Positions 43,243-54,273 of a stretch of DNA of 56,697 nucleotides are shown in pieces. A program made the position numbers and the translations under genes. The stretch comes from Branchiostoma floridae (taxonomy: Eukaryota > Chordata > Leptocardii > Amphioxiformes > Branchiostomatidae). The stretch spans positions 1,689,565-1,746,261 of the forward strand of contig NC_049982.1 in NCBI RefSeq assembly GCF_000003815.2, written 5' to 3'. Under the pieces are notes generated by a model. That model did no database searches, was not told the DNA's origin, and saw only the letters and a program-made list of their open reading frames with translations. The stretch's first letter is position 1; every line of letters begins with the position of its first letter.

Positions 43243-45150
43243 TAATTGTTATGTATAATCTGAGGGAGGATTCAAAATAAAGTGGGAGAGAAACTTTGTT
43301 AGGTTTAATTTAATGTGAAAGTCTGACAAAATTTATTTCAAAATTAAACTTCTTTTTTTTTTCCCAACAAACATGCATCATGCCTCATTTCGTTTTAGTA
43401 GTATATAATATAGTACCACTTCTGTATGCCTGTCTCTGAGTACATGTATAGAACTCATAATTGCATGACGCCATTATTGTGGCCTACGTGATATAAAACA
43501 ATACACACGCTGCTTCATATGAGGAAACTGAAGGTTAGACTTACAAAGACAATATCAAGTCCACTTGTGCACTTCCAGTACTGGAAGTTTTGTTTATTTC
43601 GATTTTATCGAAATAAACAAAACTTCCAGTGCTCAGTTTGTTGAAAATTCATGACAAAAGAGGCAATGAAGGGTACTTGAACCAAGAGGGTCTTTATACA
43701 TGTGTAATTTTTTTATGTACGCAAAAGGTCACTGAACTTCAGGTCATTCAACCCTATCAAACCGATTCAAGGGCTCACACTTAGAACAATTATGTGGAAC
43801 CCACCAAATGATGATAATGGCAGGCCTTGTTTTTCTTCTTTTAGTTCTAGGCGTCCTTTACTTTTCACAATTAGAATGATCGACCAGAATGTCCTGATCC
43901 AAATTTCCCCTGAAATTTGCCCAGGGGAAAAAATGTTGTGTTTCCTGTTTCCCTACCTACCCTAGAAAAACCTGCTGACCCTAGACTTTTTTGGTGGGCA
44001 GCGAAGTCACATTGTTTACAGTTAGAATGTGTATTCAGCCTACTCATAGTGAAAAAAAAACACTTGTCCTATCTAATGAAGGATAAATTTGGAACAATAA
44101 TGCACAAAATGAAAGTTTGACATTAAAAAGTGACCTCATGCATCTCTGTTAAACTGTATTGAAACATTTTCATTACAGTTTGGGTTACAGTCTTTTAAAA
44201 AAAAAAAGAAGATAATCCCTACCTACCAACTCTATCTTTTCAGATCCGAAGCAGGAAACCAAACATTTTTTTTCCTAGGCCTTCCCATCAATCATCAGTC
44301 AATCATAAAATTGACGTGCTCAATGACCCTGACGAATCCAATATTTTACTGCCAGTTTGAAGGTCAGTTGTCATTGGGAAAAATGAAGTCAAGCAAAACA
44401 AGTCTGCTGGTACATATATCAAAATTCTAATGCTACTCTAACCTTGTTATAGTATGTGCACTCAAAATTATTACTGTACACAATTTACAGTATAAGAATA
44501 TTATGAGATTCGATTACAGCATTAAATATGATTAAAACAGATTTCCATTTAGAACCTTGGTGCTAAGAGGAAAAAAATCCTACAGTAATTTGGCTAATGG
44601 TTTCAAATGTACATGTAATAAACATGATATACTGTTACACTTGTCTACTACAACATTGAAGAGAGACGTCTAGTTTACTACACTCTGATATGAATCGCTG
44701 TGGTATGGGGATACTTGATATTCTTGCAAGTATAGGAAAACCACTTCGCCCTAATGAACTTTGTCTGTATATGCCTTGTATCTCTGTACGCTCTTGTATC
44801 TCTGTACGTTGCTTGTATGTTATCCCAAACCATCTGTAGCTCACACAAATTCAATATAAAAATTAACCGGAAGTACATGTAAGGATCCGGTATACAAAAA
44901 AAGTATTTAAAAAATTATAATTAGAAAAAAAATTGTTTCAAGAATAAACATTCATTTTTGGGGAGTTAATAAAAAAAACAAGAAAGCTAACTAAAGCCTT
45001 TTTAAAAAAGCTGGCCCGTACGTATTTTGGAAAAAAGCCTGGATGTTAAACAAAATCGCATAAAAAGAGGGCGGTTAAACATCGAAGTCTTGAATTGGTC
45101 TATTTTCTATCAAAAGACATTACATGGGGTTTGTTAAACATTTAGAAAAA
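43243..45150. other. Unassigned AT-rich stretch with one perfect hairpin
   Basis: Besides the hairpin at 43,580-43,630 no gene or element was recognised. Confidence 0.4.
43571..43630. repeat. Perfect 24-bp inverted repeat with 3-nt loop
   Basis: Arms are 43,580-43,603 and 43,607-43,630, starting ACTGGAAGTTTTGTTTATTT, with loop TTT. The left arm also overlaps an 18-bp palindrome, ACTTCCAGTACTGGAAGT (43,571-43,588). Confidence 0.98.
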
Positions 45151-45154
45151 AAAA

Positions 45155-45240
45155 CTCGGTAGTAAGTGGGGTTCAAACCCATGCCTGCAAGGGAACTGCG
45201 GTCTAAATGCAGCACCGTAGCTGCTCGCCCACACTGACTT
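45155..45240 (-). mobile_element. tRNA-derived SINE-like piece
   Basis: On the minus strand GTGTGGGCGAGCAGCTACGG is A-box-like and GGGTTTGAACCCC is a good B box. Spacing is tRNA-like, but stems are poor. An AATAAAGAG lies at 45,303 on the plus strand, outside this piece. Confidence 0.5.
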
Positions 45241-45447
45241 GTCAACATGGCTTTAAAAAGCTGTGATGAATCTTTTACAAAGGTGATGTAGCAAAATATG
45301 AATAAAGAGAGTAATTTTTCTGACACTTTGATGTCAAAAATTTTGCACTGTTACATTCACAGTGAAAAATATATAATAGGTGACACTGCTCTACGTTTGG
45401 GTGCCAAAAATTGCAAAAGCCCCCCGAGTATTTCCAGCTCTGCTTAC

Positions 45448-45624
45448 TCAAAGTCCCTCTAAATCACTCCATCCTAAACAGGCAGAAAACACATCTACAA
45501 AACGCCCTGCGCTCTCCAGAGCCCGTCCAAACTGACACAAACGATTTCCCTGTCCAAACGCCATGAAACATTCATGAAGCCTTTTGTACTGTCCCCAGCT
45601 TGAGTCATGAAATTTTGATGAGTG
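45448..45624 (-). CDS. Candidate exon, 58 codons, minus strand
   Basis: After the acceptor-like GTTTTACCTGAACAG the frame reads HSSKFHDSSWGQYKRLHECF, MAFGQGNRLCQFGRALESAG, then RFVDVFSACLGWSDLEGL and TGA. The TGA is followed at once by GTAAGC, so it may be a true stop or, if the frame is wrong, an exon end. Composition is strongly protein-like, with Trp, Tyr, His and Cys in ordinary proportions. Phase zero at the start matches the end phase of the 46,153-46,183 candidate. Not recognised. Confidence 0.4.
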   Translation of the reverse strand, partial: HSSKFHDSSWGQYKRLHECFMAFGQGNRLCQFGRALESAGRFVDVFSACLGWSDLEGL

Positions 45625-46152
45625 CTGTTCAGGTAAAACATGCCCGCAGGCCCTCACACTGTTCTGTAGGGGTTAATACATATGTACGTAATGTCTGTGT
45701 TCAGACAGAAATACAATAAACAAACAATTTACATTGTAAGTATATCAGATTATGCCAAAGATTCTTTACTAAACATGACAGCGGTCTGGCAAAATGTTCA
45801 GCATAGGAATAAGAAAAATATACAGACAATACTATTGGCTAATCCATCGACCTTTTCAAACATGGATGAGACACTGAGCTCATCATTCTTCTGTTGACAC
45901 CATTTCGGAATAACTTTAAATACTTTTTAAGAGTTTTCTTTGCAACTTGTTGTCCATTATAAAGGAATTATAGCAACATGTAATAATAATTAGTATTTAC
46001 AAAAAAGTATATGCAGGCAGTGAAAGATAACAATGGTGACTACTGGACTATATATTTTTGACAAATCACATCATCAGGATCTAAAAGTATAACTTTTTGA
46101 CTTTTTTCAAAGCAATGAAAGACGCATCTGTTCCAATCTAATCTGGTTTTAC

Positions 46153-46183
46153 CTGATCCAATCCTTTAGATGGGAACATTGAG
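46153..46183 (-). CDS. Candidate 31-nt micro-exon, minus strand
   Basis: Acceptor CCTCTTGGTCTTAGCAG and donor GGATCAG|GTAAAA on the minus strand. In the one-base-start frame it reads SMFPSKGLDQ and ends in phase zero, which suits the next exon (45,624). Another frame (QCSHLKDWI) is open as well. Confidence 0.3.
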
Positions 46184-46420
46184 CTGCTAAGACCAAGAGG
46201 ACTTAAACATACATGTTACCAACACCTTTAACAACAGTCACTACGGGGTACTAGTACAAAAACTCTCGCAGCAAGCAATGTAGTTCTAGTTCTAGTTAGT
46301 AATCCGCAAACTTCCTAGTAGGAATATCACACGGATGGAGGAGGGGCAGTGTCTGGACTACGTATGCGATGACAGCAACCTGTTAGTGGGACAATAGCAT
46401 GTCTTACAATTATAATTCCG

Positions 46421-46453
46421 GTAATACTACATATACATAATATGTAGTATTAC
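46421..46453. repeat. Perfect 13-bp inverted repeat
   Basis: GTAATACTACATA, loop TACATAA, TATGTAGTATTAC. Confidence 0.97.
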
Positions 46454-46653
46454 TATATATATATAGGATATGATCATAACCACAGTGATACTGCCTCCAT
46501 ATAATGCATGCTGGCATTCTAATTAAATTCTCCTGAATGCACATGTGGGAATTCTCCCCGCTAGGCTGATTGGAAAGCAGATTTCCCCGCACGAGTCTAG
46601 ACCTTAATAGCTTTGCTGAGCAGTGATGGAAGTCACTCAGGTGTGCGTCTCAC

Positions 46654-46695
46654 CTGGATGGGCTGGTGACAGATTGGAACTTTATCAGGGTCATA
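46654..46695 (-). CDS. Candidate 42-nt exon, minus strand
   Basis: Acceptor CTCTCTAACCTTTTCC then AACCAAG, with CTCTAAC as a good branch point, and donor CATCCAG|GTGAGA. Two frames are open: YDPDKVPICHQPIQ (phase zero throughout) and MTLIKFQSVTSPS (two-base overhang at the end). The second would join the 46,153-46,183 and 45,448-45,624 candidates in phase. Confidence 0.38.
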
Positions 46696-47322
46696 CTTGG
46701 TTGGAAAAGGTTAGAGAGTGCCTCGGGATTATTTTACAGACATATACTAATTTACTATAGAAGAAAAGCATCAAAATAATTAAAACAGCCAACTACAACT
46801 GGCCTCAAAAAGTCAGGAGGCAACTCTGATTCTGAGGACTGAGATTTCACAAAGAAAATTATAGAACACATGTCAGAGACTTTCAATTGCGCTGCGAGCG
46901 ACCTCTTTTAAAATGACAGCTTCTACTTACCCTCATATTAGCAGGTTACATACAAGTGAAATTGCTTTAGGCTCTGTTTACACAATTTGCTAAATCTGGA
47001 CAACAGAACAGATTTCAATACATCTCACATTTGGTCTCCAAGTTATTTGCTTCCTGTTTCTTTTTCAATTGTTCAATAAGCAATGTTACGTGTTGCGCTG
47101 TGAATCCCTCTATCTGCGTGAAGGTTTTTTGCCTATCAGACATACCCAGACATTATAATGTATTTAACACCGGGGCAGGCCCACAATGCCCAGGAGTTAG
47201 GTGTCCTTGTTATACATATAGACTGTATTCAGGTCTCAGGCTTTCACTACGGCACTCCTTTATTTCCACTGATTGTGTTTCTTATGCTAGTTTTATTTTC
47301 AAAAGAATGGCATGAGTCACCG

Positions 47323-47354
47323 ACCAGGGAGGTTACAGGTATAACCTCCTTGGT
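47323..47354. repeat. Hairpin ACCAGGGAGGTTA / TAACCTCCTTGGT
   Basis: 13-bp arms with one mismatch and a 6-nt loop. The same AACCTCCTTG half-sites occur at 37,216, 38,662, 38,697 and 38,862. Confidence 0.9.
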
Positions 47355-47639
47355 TGGACATCACTGTTGTTAGCGACAGAGCAACAGCTGAAATTCTACC
47401 TGATGTGAAGAAACTTACAAAACAAAATTATAAGACTGAGGAGGGCTTTCAGACTAATCAGGATTTAAATGTAAAGATGGGAGTAGAATTTATAAAAGGC
47501 TCATCATACTAACATTGCAAAAAAGCTCTGAATCTGAGTCATGGTCTTGTTATACATGTATACTAGTGCCCTGCTATTGCTTTTGGGTGTTACCACTAAG
47601 TAACCAAATTTTCATTTTCAATGTCAAAGAAACAAAAAT

Positions 47640-47822
47640 AAAAACCTGGAGGGACTGTGTCAGCAGGGACTTGAAGGAGTGCGGTCTGACAGGGGTCGAC
47701 CCACTGGACAGGGCCAAATGGAAGCGGAGTGTGAAGACTGGCCGACTGCTGCCTACCCCTGCGTCAGGGATCCCAGCAGCAGTATAATCTAACCATGGAT
47801 ACTAGTAGTAGTAGTAGTAGGT
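47640..47822 (+). pseudogene. LINE C-terminal remnant with TAG-repeat tail
   Basis: The frame reads TWRDCVSRDLKECGLTGVDP, then LDRAKWKRSVKTGRLLPTP, and stops at TAA 47,785-47,787. W.d.v..Dl...gl....a.DR..Wr is the common end of many LINE reverse-transcriptase proteins. An ACTAGTAGTAGTAGTAGTAG tail follows at about 47,801-47,820. 5' truncated. Confidence 0.72.
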
Positions 47823-48587
47823 CAAATAAATCCCTTTTTTTACTTTAACTCAGCAGTTTCTTACTTCATCAGTAACCTAGTTATTTTTATTAGTTATCTC
47901 GAATTCTGAATCATGAAGATCTATGTTTATATCATCATGATACCGAAAAGTGTGACAGTAGAAAGTTGCACCAAAAATAAACTGAGACCTTGTGTATTGG
48001 AAGCATTCTAACCTAATTAGTCTGAGAAAATCTACACCAAATCTTAAAGGCAAAAAGTAATTGTCAGGACTCTCAGACCCCCCCCACACACACACACACA
48101 GAAAACTGACACCTCCCATAGAGAGGGCAGGTGGGAAGGCTTGCCCTACTTCTCAGGTGGGCTGAACGTCTCCCCAGGTCCTTATGTACACACGGAGACG
48201 TCTCAGGTGGTGCCAGGCTGTTGGCAAAGTCTTCAAGACAAGTGGCTGAGACCCAGACTTAACTTGAGACGTTCCACTTATGGCAAAAATATTCCTGTCT
48301 AGTTTTTAGCCACTGATTGAAGTTTCAGAGCCATGACTTTACGTTATTTAAAGACTAGGAGAAATAGGATCGATTTTTTAATTTTTGCAAACTTTTTTAA
48401 CGATCTAGAGGATCATTTCCTCGCTATTAGATTGAGATATTTTTCATGTGATAATTTGGTCGGAAAGTTATGTTAAAACGTCTTTAAAAAGTGCGATTTG
48501 GGGCATCCGAGGGCGAATTCAAATGATATGCATGACGTCATTTTAGAGAGTCGCGTTCTTGTAGTAGCTCTACCCCTGTCCGCTGTA

Positions 48588-49062
48588 ATGGCGTCTTGTA
48601 CTACCGGTCGTGTTAGTACAAAGTCCAGTGGACGTTATTGTGTCGCAGGAGGCCCACTTGGCGTTAGCTGTAAGAATAGTCAGTCTACCGAGGGGATATC
48701 TATGCACAGATTCCCCAAAGTTAAAAATGACAGAACTGCGGCTGACAAATTGAGAGTCTCAGCGGGCTAGAAAACAGTGTACAAAATTATGTATCAAGTT
48801 TGTTCAGAGGCATGGTTCCTTCCGCGACATCTACGGCTCCGCACACTTCGAGCTCCGCACACTTCGAGCCCTCGTACTTCAACATGAACCTTGAGATTAT
48901 ATTGGGGAGAGCTGTGGGAGGACCAGAAGGATTATCGCAGGAAAAGTTCCAACTATTGACACCGCTGGTCTGCCGACTCCCAGTCACGGAACGCGCGCGG
49001 AGAAGGGTGAATTCGCCACTGTTTATCACAGCTGCAGGACGTTTATCTGTCACATACTAGTA
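48588..49062 (+). pseudogene. THAP zinc-finger domain relic
   Basis: The ATG frame at 48,588 reads GRYCVAGGPLGVSCKNS, then GISMHRFPK, the first half of a THAP (C2CH zinc-coordinating, DNA-binding) domain: the CxxxC region and the MHRFPK motif. The frame stops at TAG 48,768. Other frames continue the domain: KFVQRHGSF, then SAHFEPSYFNMN, the end of the C2CH module. The cysteine normally before SAHF is Gly or Ser here, and TCCGCACACTTCGAGC is tandemly duplicated. THAP domains occur in host transcription factors and in P-element-like transposases. With stop, frameshifts and a lost ligand, this copy looks dead. An undetected intron is the main alternative. Confidence 0.65.
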
Positions 49063-49337
49063 GTAATTCACCCTGTAAATTTACCTTGTATTTCGCTTGT
49101 TCTGGTCATAACTGTGTTGCCATTATTGTGAAGTACTTGTACGCTTTGACTCCGACACAAAACAGCACAAATGATTCTTGGATTTTACATCTTTGTCGGC
49201 GTCCTGATAGATTTCATAACAAAGTGAACCGCTTATACCGAACTCGTAACAAGTTAACAACAATGATGCCGACGCTGTCCCAAGATTTTCAAGCACGAAA
49301 TTTGCTGACCGTATTCAAAATACGTTGGAAAAATAGT

Positions 49338-50032
49338 CACTAGATTTTGTCATGAGTATTGTAGTTTTTGGTCTCCGTAAAACCAAGTTACGAGCGAATC
49401 TGGGATTTTTCGTCGTCGACAACAACAACTCTAAGAAAAATGCCCCCAAAAAAAGATGGCGGCCGTGCGCTAAAAACCTCAGAGACTTTTCGAATTTTCT
49501 TTCCCGGAAACCCCCAGTCTGTATGTTTTTCCTCGAATCACTAGGAGCTTACGAAATCTGTGTGTTGTTTAGTGTCTTAGCGGTGGACATGTTGTTGATA
49601 GATGAGTTAAAATAGTTTGGTTTTGTATAAAAACTTCTAGCGTAACCTGAGCATGTAAACAAAGGAAAATATATCGAGGTTGCGGGACCACAAGCATGTA
49701 CGTACTCGTTACTATGTCATCGATAACTCGTTTTTTTTTTGCTCGTGTAGCTACAAACTTGGCACTTTTGTCGCTAGATTTTGTCATGAATATTGTAGCA
49801 TTTATATGTAGTACTGATATGGTCTCCGTAAAACCTAGTTACGAGTGAATCTTGGATTTTTCGTCGTCAACAACAAAGAAAAATTCCTCACAAAAAAATG
49901 GCGGCCCCGTGCCATGCGCTATTATTTAACCACACTTTTCGAATTTTCTATCACGGAAACACCAGTCTGTGTGTTTTCCTCGAATCACTGGGAGCTTACA
50001 AAATCTGTCTGTTGTGCAGACAAATATGAGAC
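49338..50032 (+). repeat. Direct duplication of a ~240-bp CpG-containing block
   Basis: Block A (49,338-49,590) and block B (49,770-50,032) share CTAGATTTTGTCATGA, GGTCTCCGTAAAACC, GGATTTTTCGTCGTC, ATGGCGGCC, TTTTCGAATTTTCT and CTCGAATCACT in order, with indels. The offset is about 430 bp. Confidence 0.85.
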
Positions 50033-50158
50033 AGAAAGAACAGTCACTCTCAAAATGTTTCACGGACTCGTCACAATCTGGAGGCGTTTAGCTAGCTATC
50101 GGCCGTGCTCACGACTAGAAATAGTCAGTCTACGACGTACTATCTATCCGATAAAAGC

Positions 50159-50446
50159 TTACAGGTTTGTAAACAAACACACTACTTTGAGTGGGAATGT
50201 ATTTTGAATCGCATTTCTTGTGGCAATGAGGTTGCTTCTCATTTTAAATCCTGGCGAACTGTACGTAGTTAGTTGCTCAGCTGTTGTATATTTGTACGCG
50301 ACCGAAGCTTTAGTCCCGGTTTCGCTAGCAGACACAAGCTGAGACCGCAAAGAGGCACAAATTTCTGCGCTTCCGCTAGAAAACATCTTCAAATTAATGT
50401 ACAGCATGGCCTCCTTACTGAGGATAATGTAAGCTAATGCTATCAT
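50159..50446 (-). CDS. Candidate ORF, 95 codons, minus strand
   Basis: A frame from ATG 50,446 reads MIALAYIILSKEAMLYINLK, then MFSSGSAEICASLRSQLVSA, with balanced composition. A possible acceptor (CTTACATTATCCTCAG) lies just inside and a possible donor (CTCAAA|GTAGTG) near the other end. It could be an exon, but its start phase does not match the 52.4-kb first exon directly. No recognised family. Confidence 0.25.
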   Translation of the reverse strand: MIALAYIILSKEAMLYINLKMFSSGSAEICASLRSQLVSASETGTKASVAYKYTTAEQLTTYSSPGFKMRSNLIATRNAIQNTFPLKVVCLFTNL

Positions 50447-52406
50447 TTGTGTATAGAAGAAGCGATGACTGTTTGTCCCCGCTTATTCCACACGCTACAA
50501 TAATGAACTTTCTCCCCGCTTGCGTTACGCACGCTTGGTACGTGCATCAACTTCAAGTGCCTCTAAGATATATTTCAGTGGCGTGAATACGAACGAAATT
50601 CTCTTCAAGTGAAGTGAAGTATGTGTTCTTTAGTCGTGCCGAGTTTCGTCAATGAATTATGTTTCCTTTATAAGATACGGGTCTATCAAATGTATATTAT
50701 TCCCCTAGTCAACCATACCAGCTAGTAGGGACTAACTAAAATGACGTCACGGCATGTTCCTAATTAGTTCCAGCAAAGAGCTCAAAGTACACATTTTTAT
50801 GTCGCTGTTTGAGGGACTTCCGGACGGACAATTGATTTGAAACTTGCATTGACTTTTTCAGAAAAGATCAAATTTTTACATTATTGGTAGAAAATGCTGC
50901 AGACGATTTCATTTCAGTTACACTTTAAGGGAAACCACTAAATTGGTTCCTTCTTAAATTTGACAATCTCCAAAAAAGCCCTCAACTTTAAATTAAATGT
51001 ACTTTCCCATTTCTAAACACTTTTAACATTGTCCCTTTTCAGGCTCTTCTCTGTCACCCTGAAGCTAGTTTATCAAAAGTCAAAGCCAATGTAGAAAAAA
51101 CATAATCACAATATCAACCAATTATTTCAGATCAATGCCAAAACGGTGTACCTTACAGGTTGAAGTTGTTGTTTTTTTCTCTTCCAAAAAATCATTAATT
51201 CCCTTTTAGATCAGTCTTGGCTAATATCATAAATTAATCTCTTTTCCATCACAATAAATCAGCTTATGGCAAAAAATCTTCAGATTATATTAAACCCAGC
51301 AGAAGTAAAAGCTGCTCCGGCAGATTCGAACCCAGAACTCCTGGTTCCTAATCCTGTTTCTAGCATGTGACTCACCCTCACGCCAGTGGTACCACCTGGT
51401 CATGTCACTGTTACACACACCTATTGTTGACTCGACATACAGACCAAAACACTCTCGCTTCGCTTCAAATCCTGTCAAGATTTCCCAAAAAGGTTTCTCT
51501 GCAATTTTCATTTCTCTTTCTCGTTCAACGAGTGCTGAAAAACAACAACTTGGTTTCCCTTACCGATGGGGTTTTGGAACAGGTCCTTTTGTTGACTGTA
51601 CAGCTAACCAAAACATGTTTGTTCCGCCTCTATACATATGGTAGATGTACTTTCATATTCCAAGACAATTTCTCACTGACTTGTAAGAACCAACCACGTC
51701 CGTGGAGACATGTCTTGTACATACTAGAACATCATTGTCACCAAGTTAATGCTTGACATCAATCATTTTGTCCTTGAAAAATTCATCAGGGGGAAATGTG
51801 ATCTAGAGACTGCGATGTTTGAGGAAATACTTGTACTCCGTACACAGGAAGCAGTGGAGCCTGATAGTACAAACATACAGCATCACGCACAGGTCACGTC
51901 ATCTTCAATCTGCCTTCTACAAATCTGCAGTATAGTAGTAATTTTTTCTAATAATGATCAAGGCTATAACTTAACAATAATACTGCAATCAATATTTGCA
52001 GCACAATGCACATCGTACTAATATGCAATAATGTTATACTCTGGACAACTTCTTCAAACTAACCAACTTTCACTAGCTAAAGAACAACACGTAAAGCCTA
52101 ATTCTGACAGTAGAGCATTATCACTAGCAGTATTAATCTCTCAAAGATAATCCTGTCAGAATACGTATACCACCATGGGGAGGGGGGCGGATCCCCGAAT
52201 TACCAAAAGACCCCAATATTTTTCAGCGCTATCATGGAAATGTCATGATGAGAAATAGCGGTTTAGCGGGCCATGCCGACCGTGTCAGCTACTCAGACGT
52301 GCTGGTAGAAACGCTGTACGAAATACAGATGTATTAAAAAGTCGTTAAATGATAGATTTTTATCTAGATAGCAGGTTTCGGAATATAATTTGTAGGCAGA
52401 ACTCAC
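50447..52406. other. Mostly unassigned, contains a SINE head
   Basis: On the plus strand two long frames (51,367-51,756 and 51,749-52,021) lack splice or homology support. The tRNA-like piece at 51,300-51,400 is listed separately. Confidence 0.4.
51300..51402 (-). mobile_element. tRNA-derived SINE-like piece, minus strand
   Basis: The minus strand reads CAGGTGGTACCACTGGCGTG, then CAGGAGTTCTGGGTTCGAAT, with a good B box (GGTTCGAATC). The A box is degenerate, so this is not a functional tRNA. Confidence 0.55.
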
Positions 52407-52448
52407 CAGTATATCAGCCACTTCCGCGTCCAGCCCGGCTTCCGCCAT
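52407..52448 (-). CDS. Candidate first coding exon (14 codons), minus strand
   Basis: On the minus strand the ATG is CAGATGGCGGAAG, a strong start context that also resembles the YY1 AAGATGGCGG initiator motif. The frame MAEAGLDAEVADIL ends at ATACTG|GTGAGT, a near-perfect donor, in phase zero. A CCAAT motif and a GC-rich, CpG-containing block lie upstream. This looks like the 5' end of a gene whose later exons lie to the left. The product is unidentified. Confidence 0.55.
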
Positions 52449-52650
52449 CTGATAACAATTGGCACAAACTTGCCGCCGGGCTTTCTGTTCAAACCTCCCA
52501 GGACCTGGCTACCTCACGGGATCCTTTCTCCTCCAAGACGACTTGAAAGCGACCTTAAAGCAGCGTGTGCGGCGCCTTGAGAAGCTGTTGACCTCTAAAC
52601 GCCAGTCCAGACCGTGAGGAACACCTGAACACCAGGGTAAGGTGGTTCTA
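52440..52650. promoter_or_regulatory. CpG-rich, possibly bidirectional promoter
   Basis: GC- and CpG-rich DNA lies just upstream of the minus-strand start at 52,448. On the other side a plus-strand donor-like site (CACCAGG|GTAAGG, about 52,639) suggests a divergent transcript. Confidence 0.35.
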
Positions 52651-54273
52651 CTGTGGGAGTGAAGTAAGCCCGCTGTTCCGCACCAACACATTCGCATTAA
52701 GGCAGGTATTTAAGAGGATCTGAAACTTCGATGTAGGTAAAAGAAAAAAAAGTAATTCACGAGTGCAAAAACCAAGAATTCTTTAAAGATTTTTTGTGTG
52801 TGTGATTTAGGATCGAATTGAAAAAGGCCCAAACTCGGGTTTCAGGCACGTCATTTGTATGCAGATACGAAGATCCGATACGGTTACTAATCTTAACTGC
52901 AGACGACATTTCTCAAAGTCCCGTTGTCATGACAACAGCAGATCGTGTAAAAGGCATGAAAAGTTAAATATTTGGTGCTGATACATTAGAAATGTCTGTG
53001 CTTTAAGCGACCAACAGGAATAGCAAATTACGGAATAAGTGAAAGTGGAGAAAGATGTTTGTTTTTAACGTTATATCATGATGTTTCAAGTTTTCAAAAA
53101 TATCTTAAGCATGATAACATGCATTGGCATAATACCGGTAGTAAGACTTATACCGGTAGATTAAAAATACTGGAACTTAAAGAGATCTACACATGCAACA
53201 ATAGTTATTTCTGAGCTGTGCACACTTCAGACATCTAGGTGTCCAATACACCATCTACAAAGCATCGATAACAATGCATTCGAAGACAACAAGGCCAAAA
53301 GTTTTCAGTATACTTTTTTTTTAAATTTCGGGGTAGGCAGCTCGTCGTGGGACGAACACACTGTCACATTCATTGCCAAATTTATATAGATCATAATTAC
53401 ACATGCTCACGGCACAAGACGAACATGATTCAACAACAATCTTGAATTTCTGTTGGTGACCTACAACTCATGTAAAAGTGTGAAGAACCGTTGCATAATA
53501 GCCCGGATCTACGACTGAATGGGCAAAATTGAACGTACGCAGCCATTTTCCTGCCATTTTTATATCTACGCTAGCAGTGAAGTGTTACGTCATAGCGGTT
53601 GTGACGGACAGAAGTTAAATGAAAATTCTTGACAGTATACGTCCGTTTTCTCATGACATTTTGTATGCTCATGCAGGTTTATGTTTTATGCATTTACGGA
53701 CAGAAAAGGAAGGAACATCAGAGGATGTATAAATGTACATAGCGGCAGTTAATTGTGCCGTGTTTCTTCCTACCGGTATTTTGTACCCCCTCCCAACCAC
53801 GCGCCCGTTCGCCGTGTTATTCCGCGGCGTGTTACAATTACAATATTACGCTTTTAGCAGGACAAGAGCGGCAGAAAAGTTACACAGAAGAAGTGGCAAG
53901 GGTAACCTATAACAGCAACATGTAACTGGAGAAAATGATGCGTTGACAATTTGTCAAATCAGTATGGCTAGAGAAATCGTCGTAAACGTACCGGTATTAT
54001 GATAATAGATGTTAACTAGAAAAGATAGAATAAAAGAAAAAGTGCGTTAACAAAATAGTACAAAAAAATCAATACACTTCCTCATACTTTTGTAGGTACA
54101 CTGTTAAAGTTGGAGTTACTAAATACCGTGTACAGTGTACATGTAATGAATGCCGTTACAATGGGGACCCCTAGCAGTCTTTATAATTTCTGCAGCCACT
54201 TAGGCGGCTGTTTCCAGAATTCTTTCACATCAACAAAATAAAGTTGAATTTAGCTGGATGCATTAATGAATTT
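52650..54273. other. Unassigned stretch
   Basis: No gene or element recognised. It contains four copies of TACCGGTA within about 870 bp (53,134; 53,151; 53,771; 53,989). Confidence 0.4.

Noticed and set aside
45155-45240. tRNA gene
   Set aside because: Good B box but poor A box and stems; read as a SINE head.
51367-52021. Two overlapping plus frames of 129 and 90 codons
   Set aside because: Part of the first lies over a SINE head; the second has a protein-like stretch but no splice context or recognised family.
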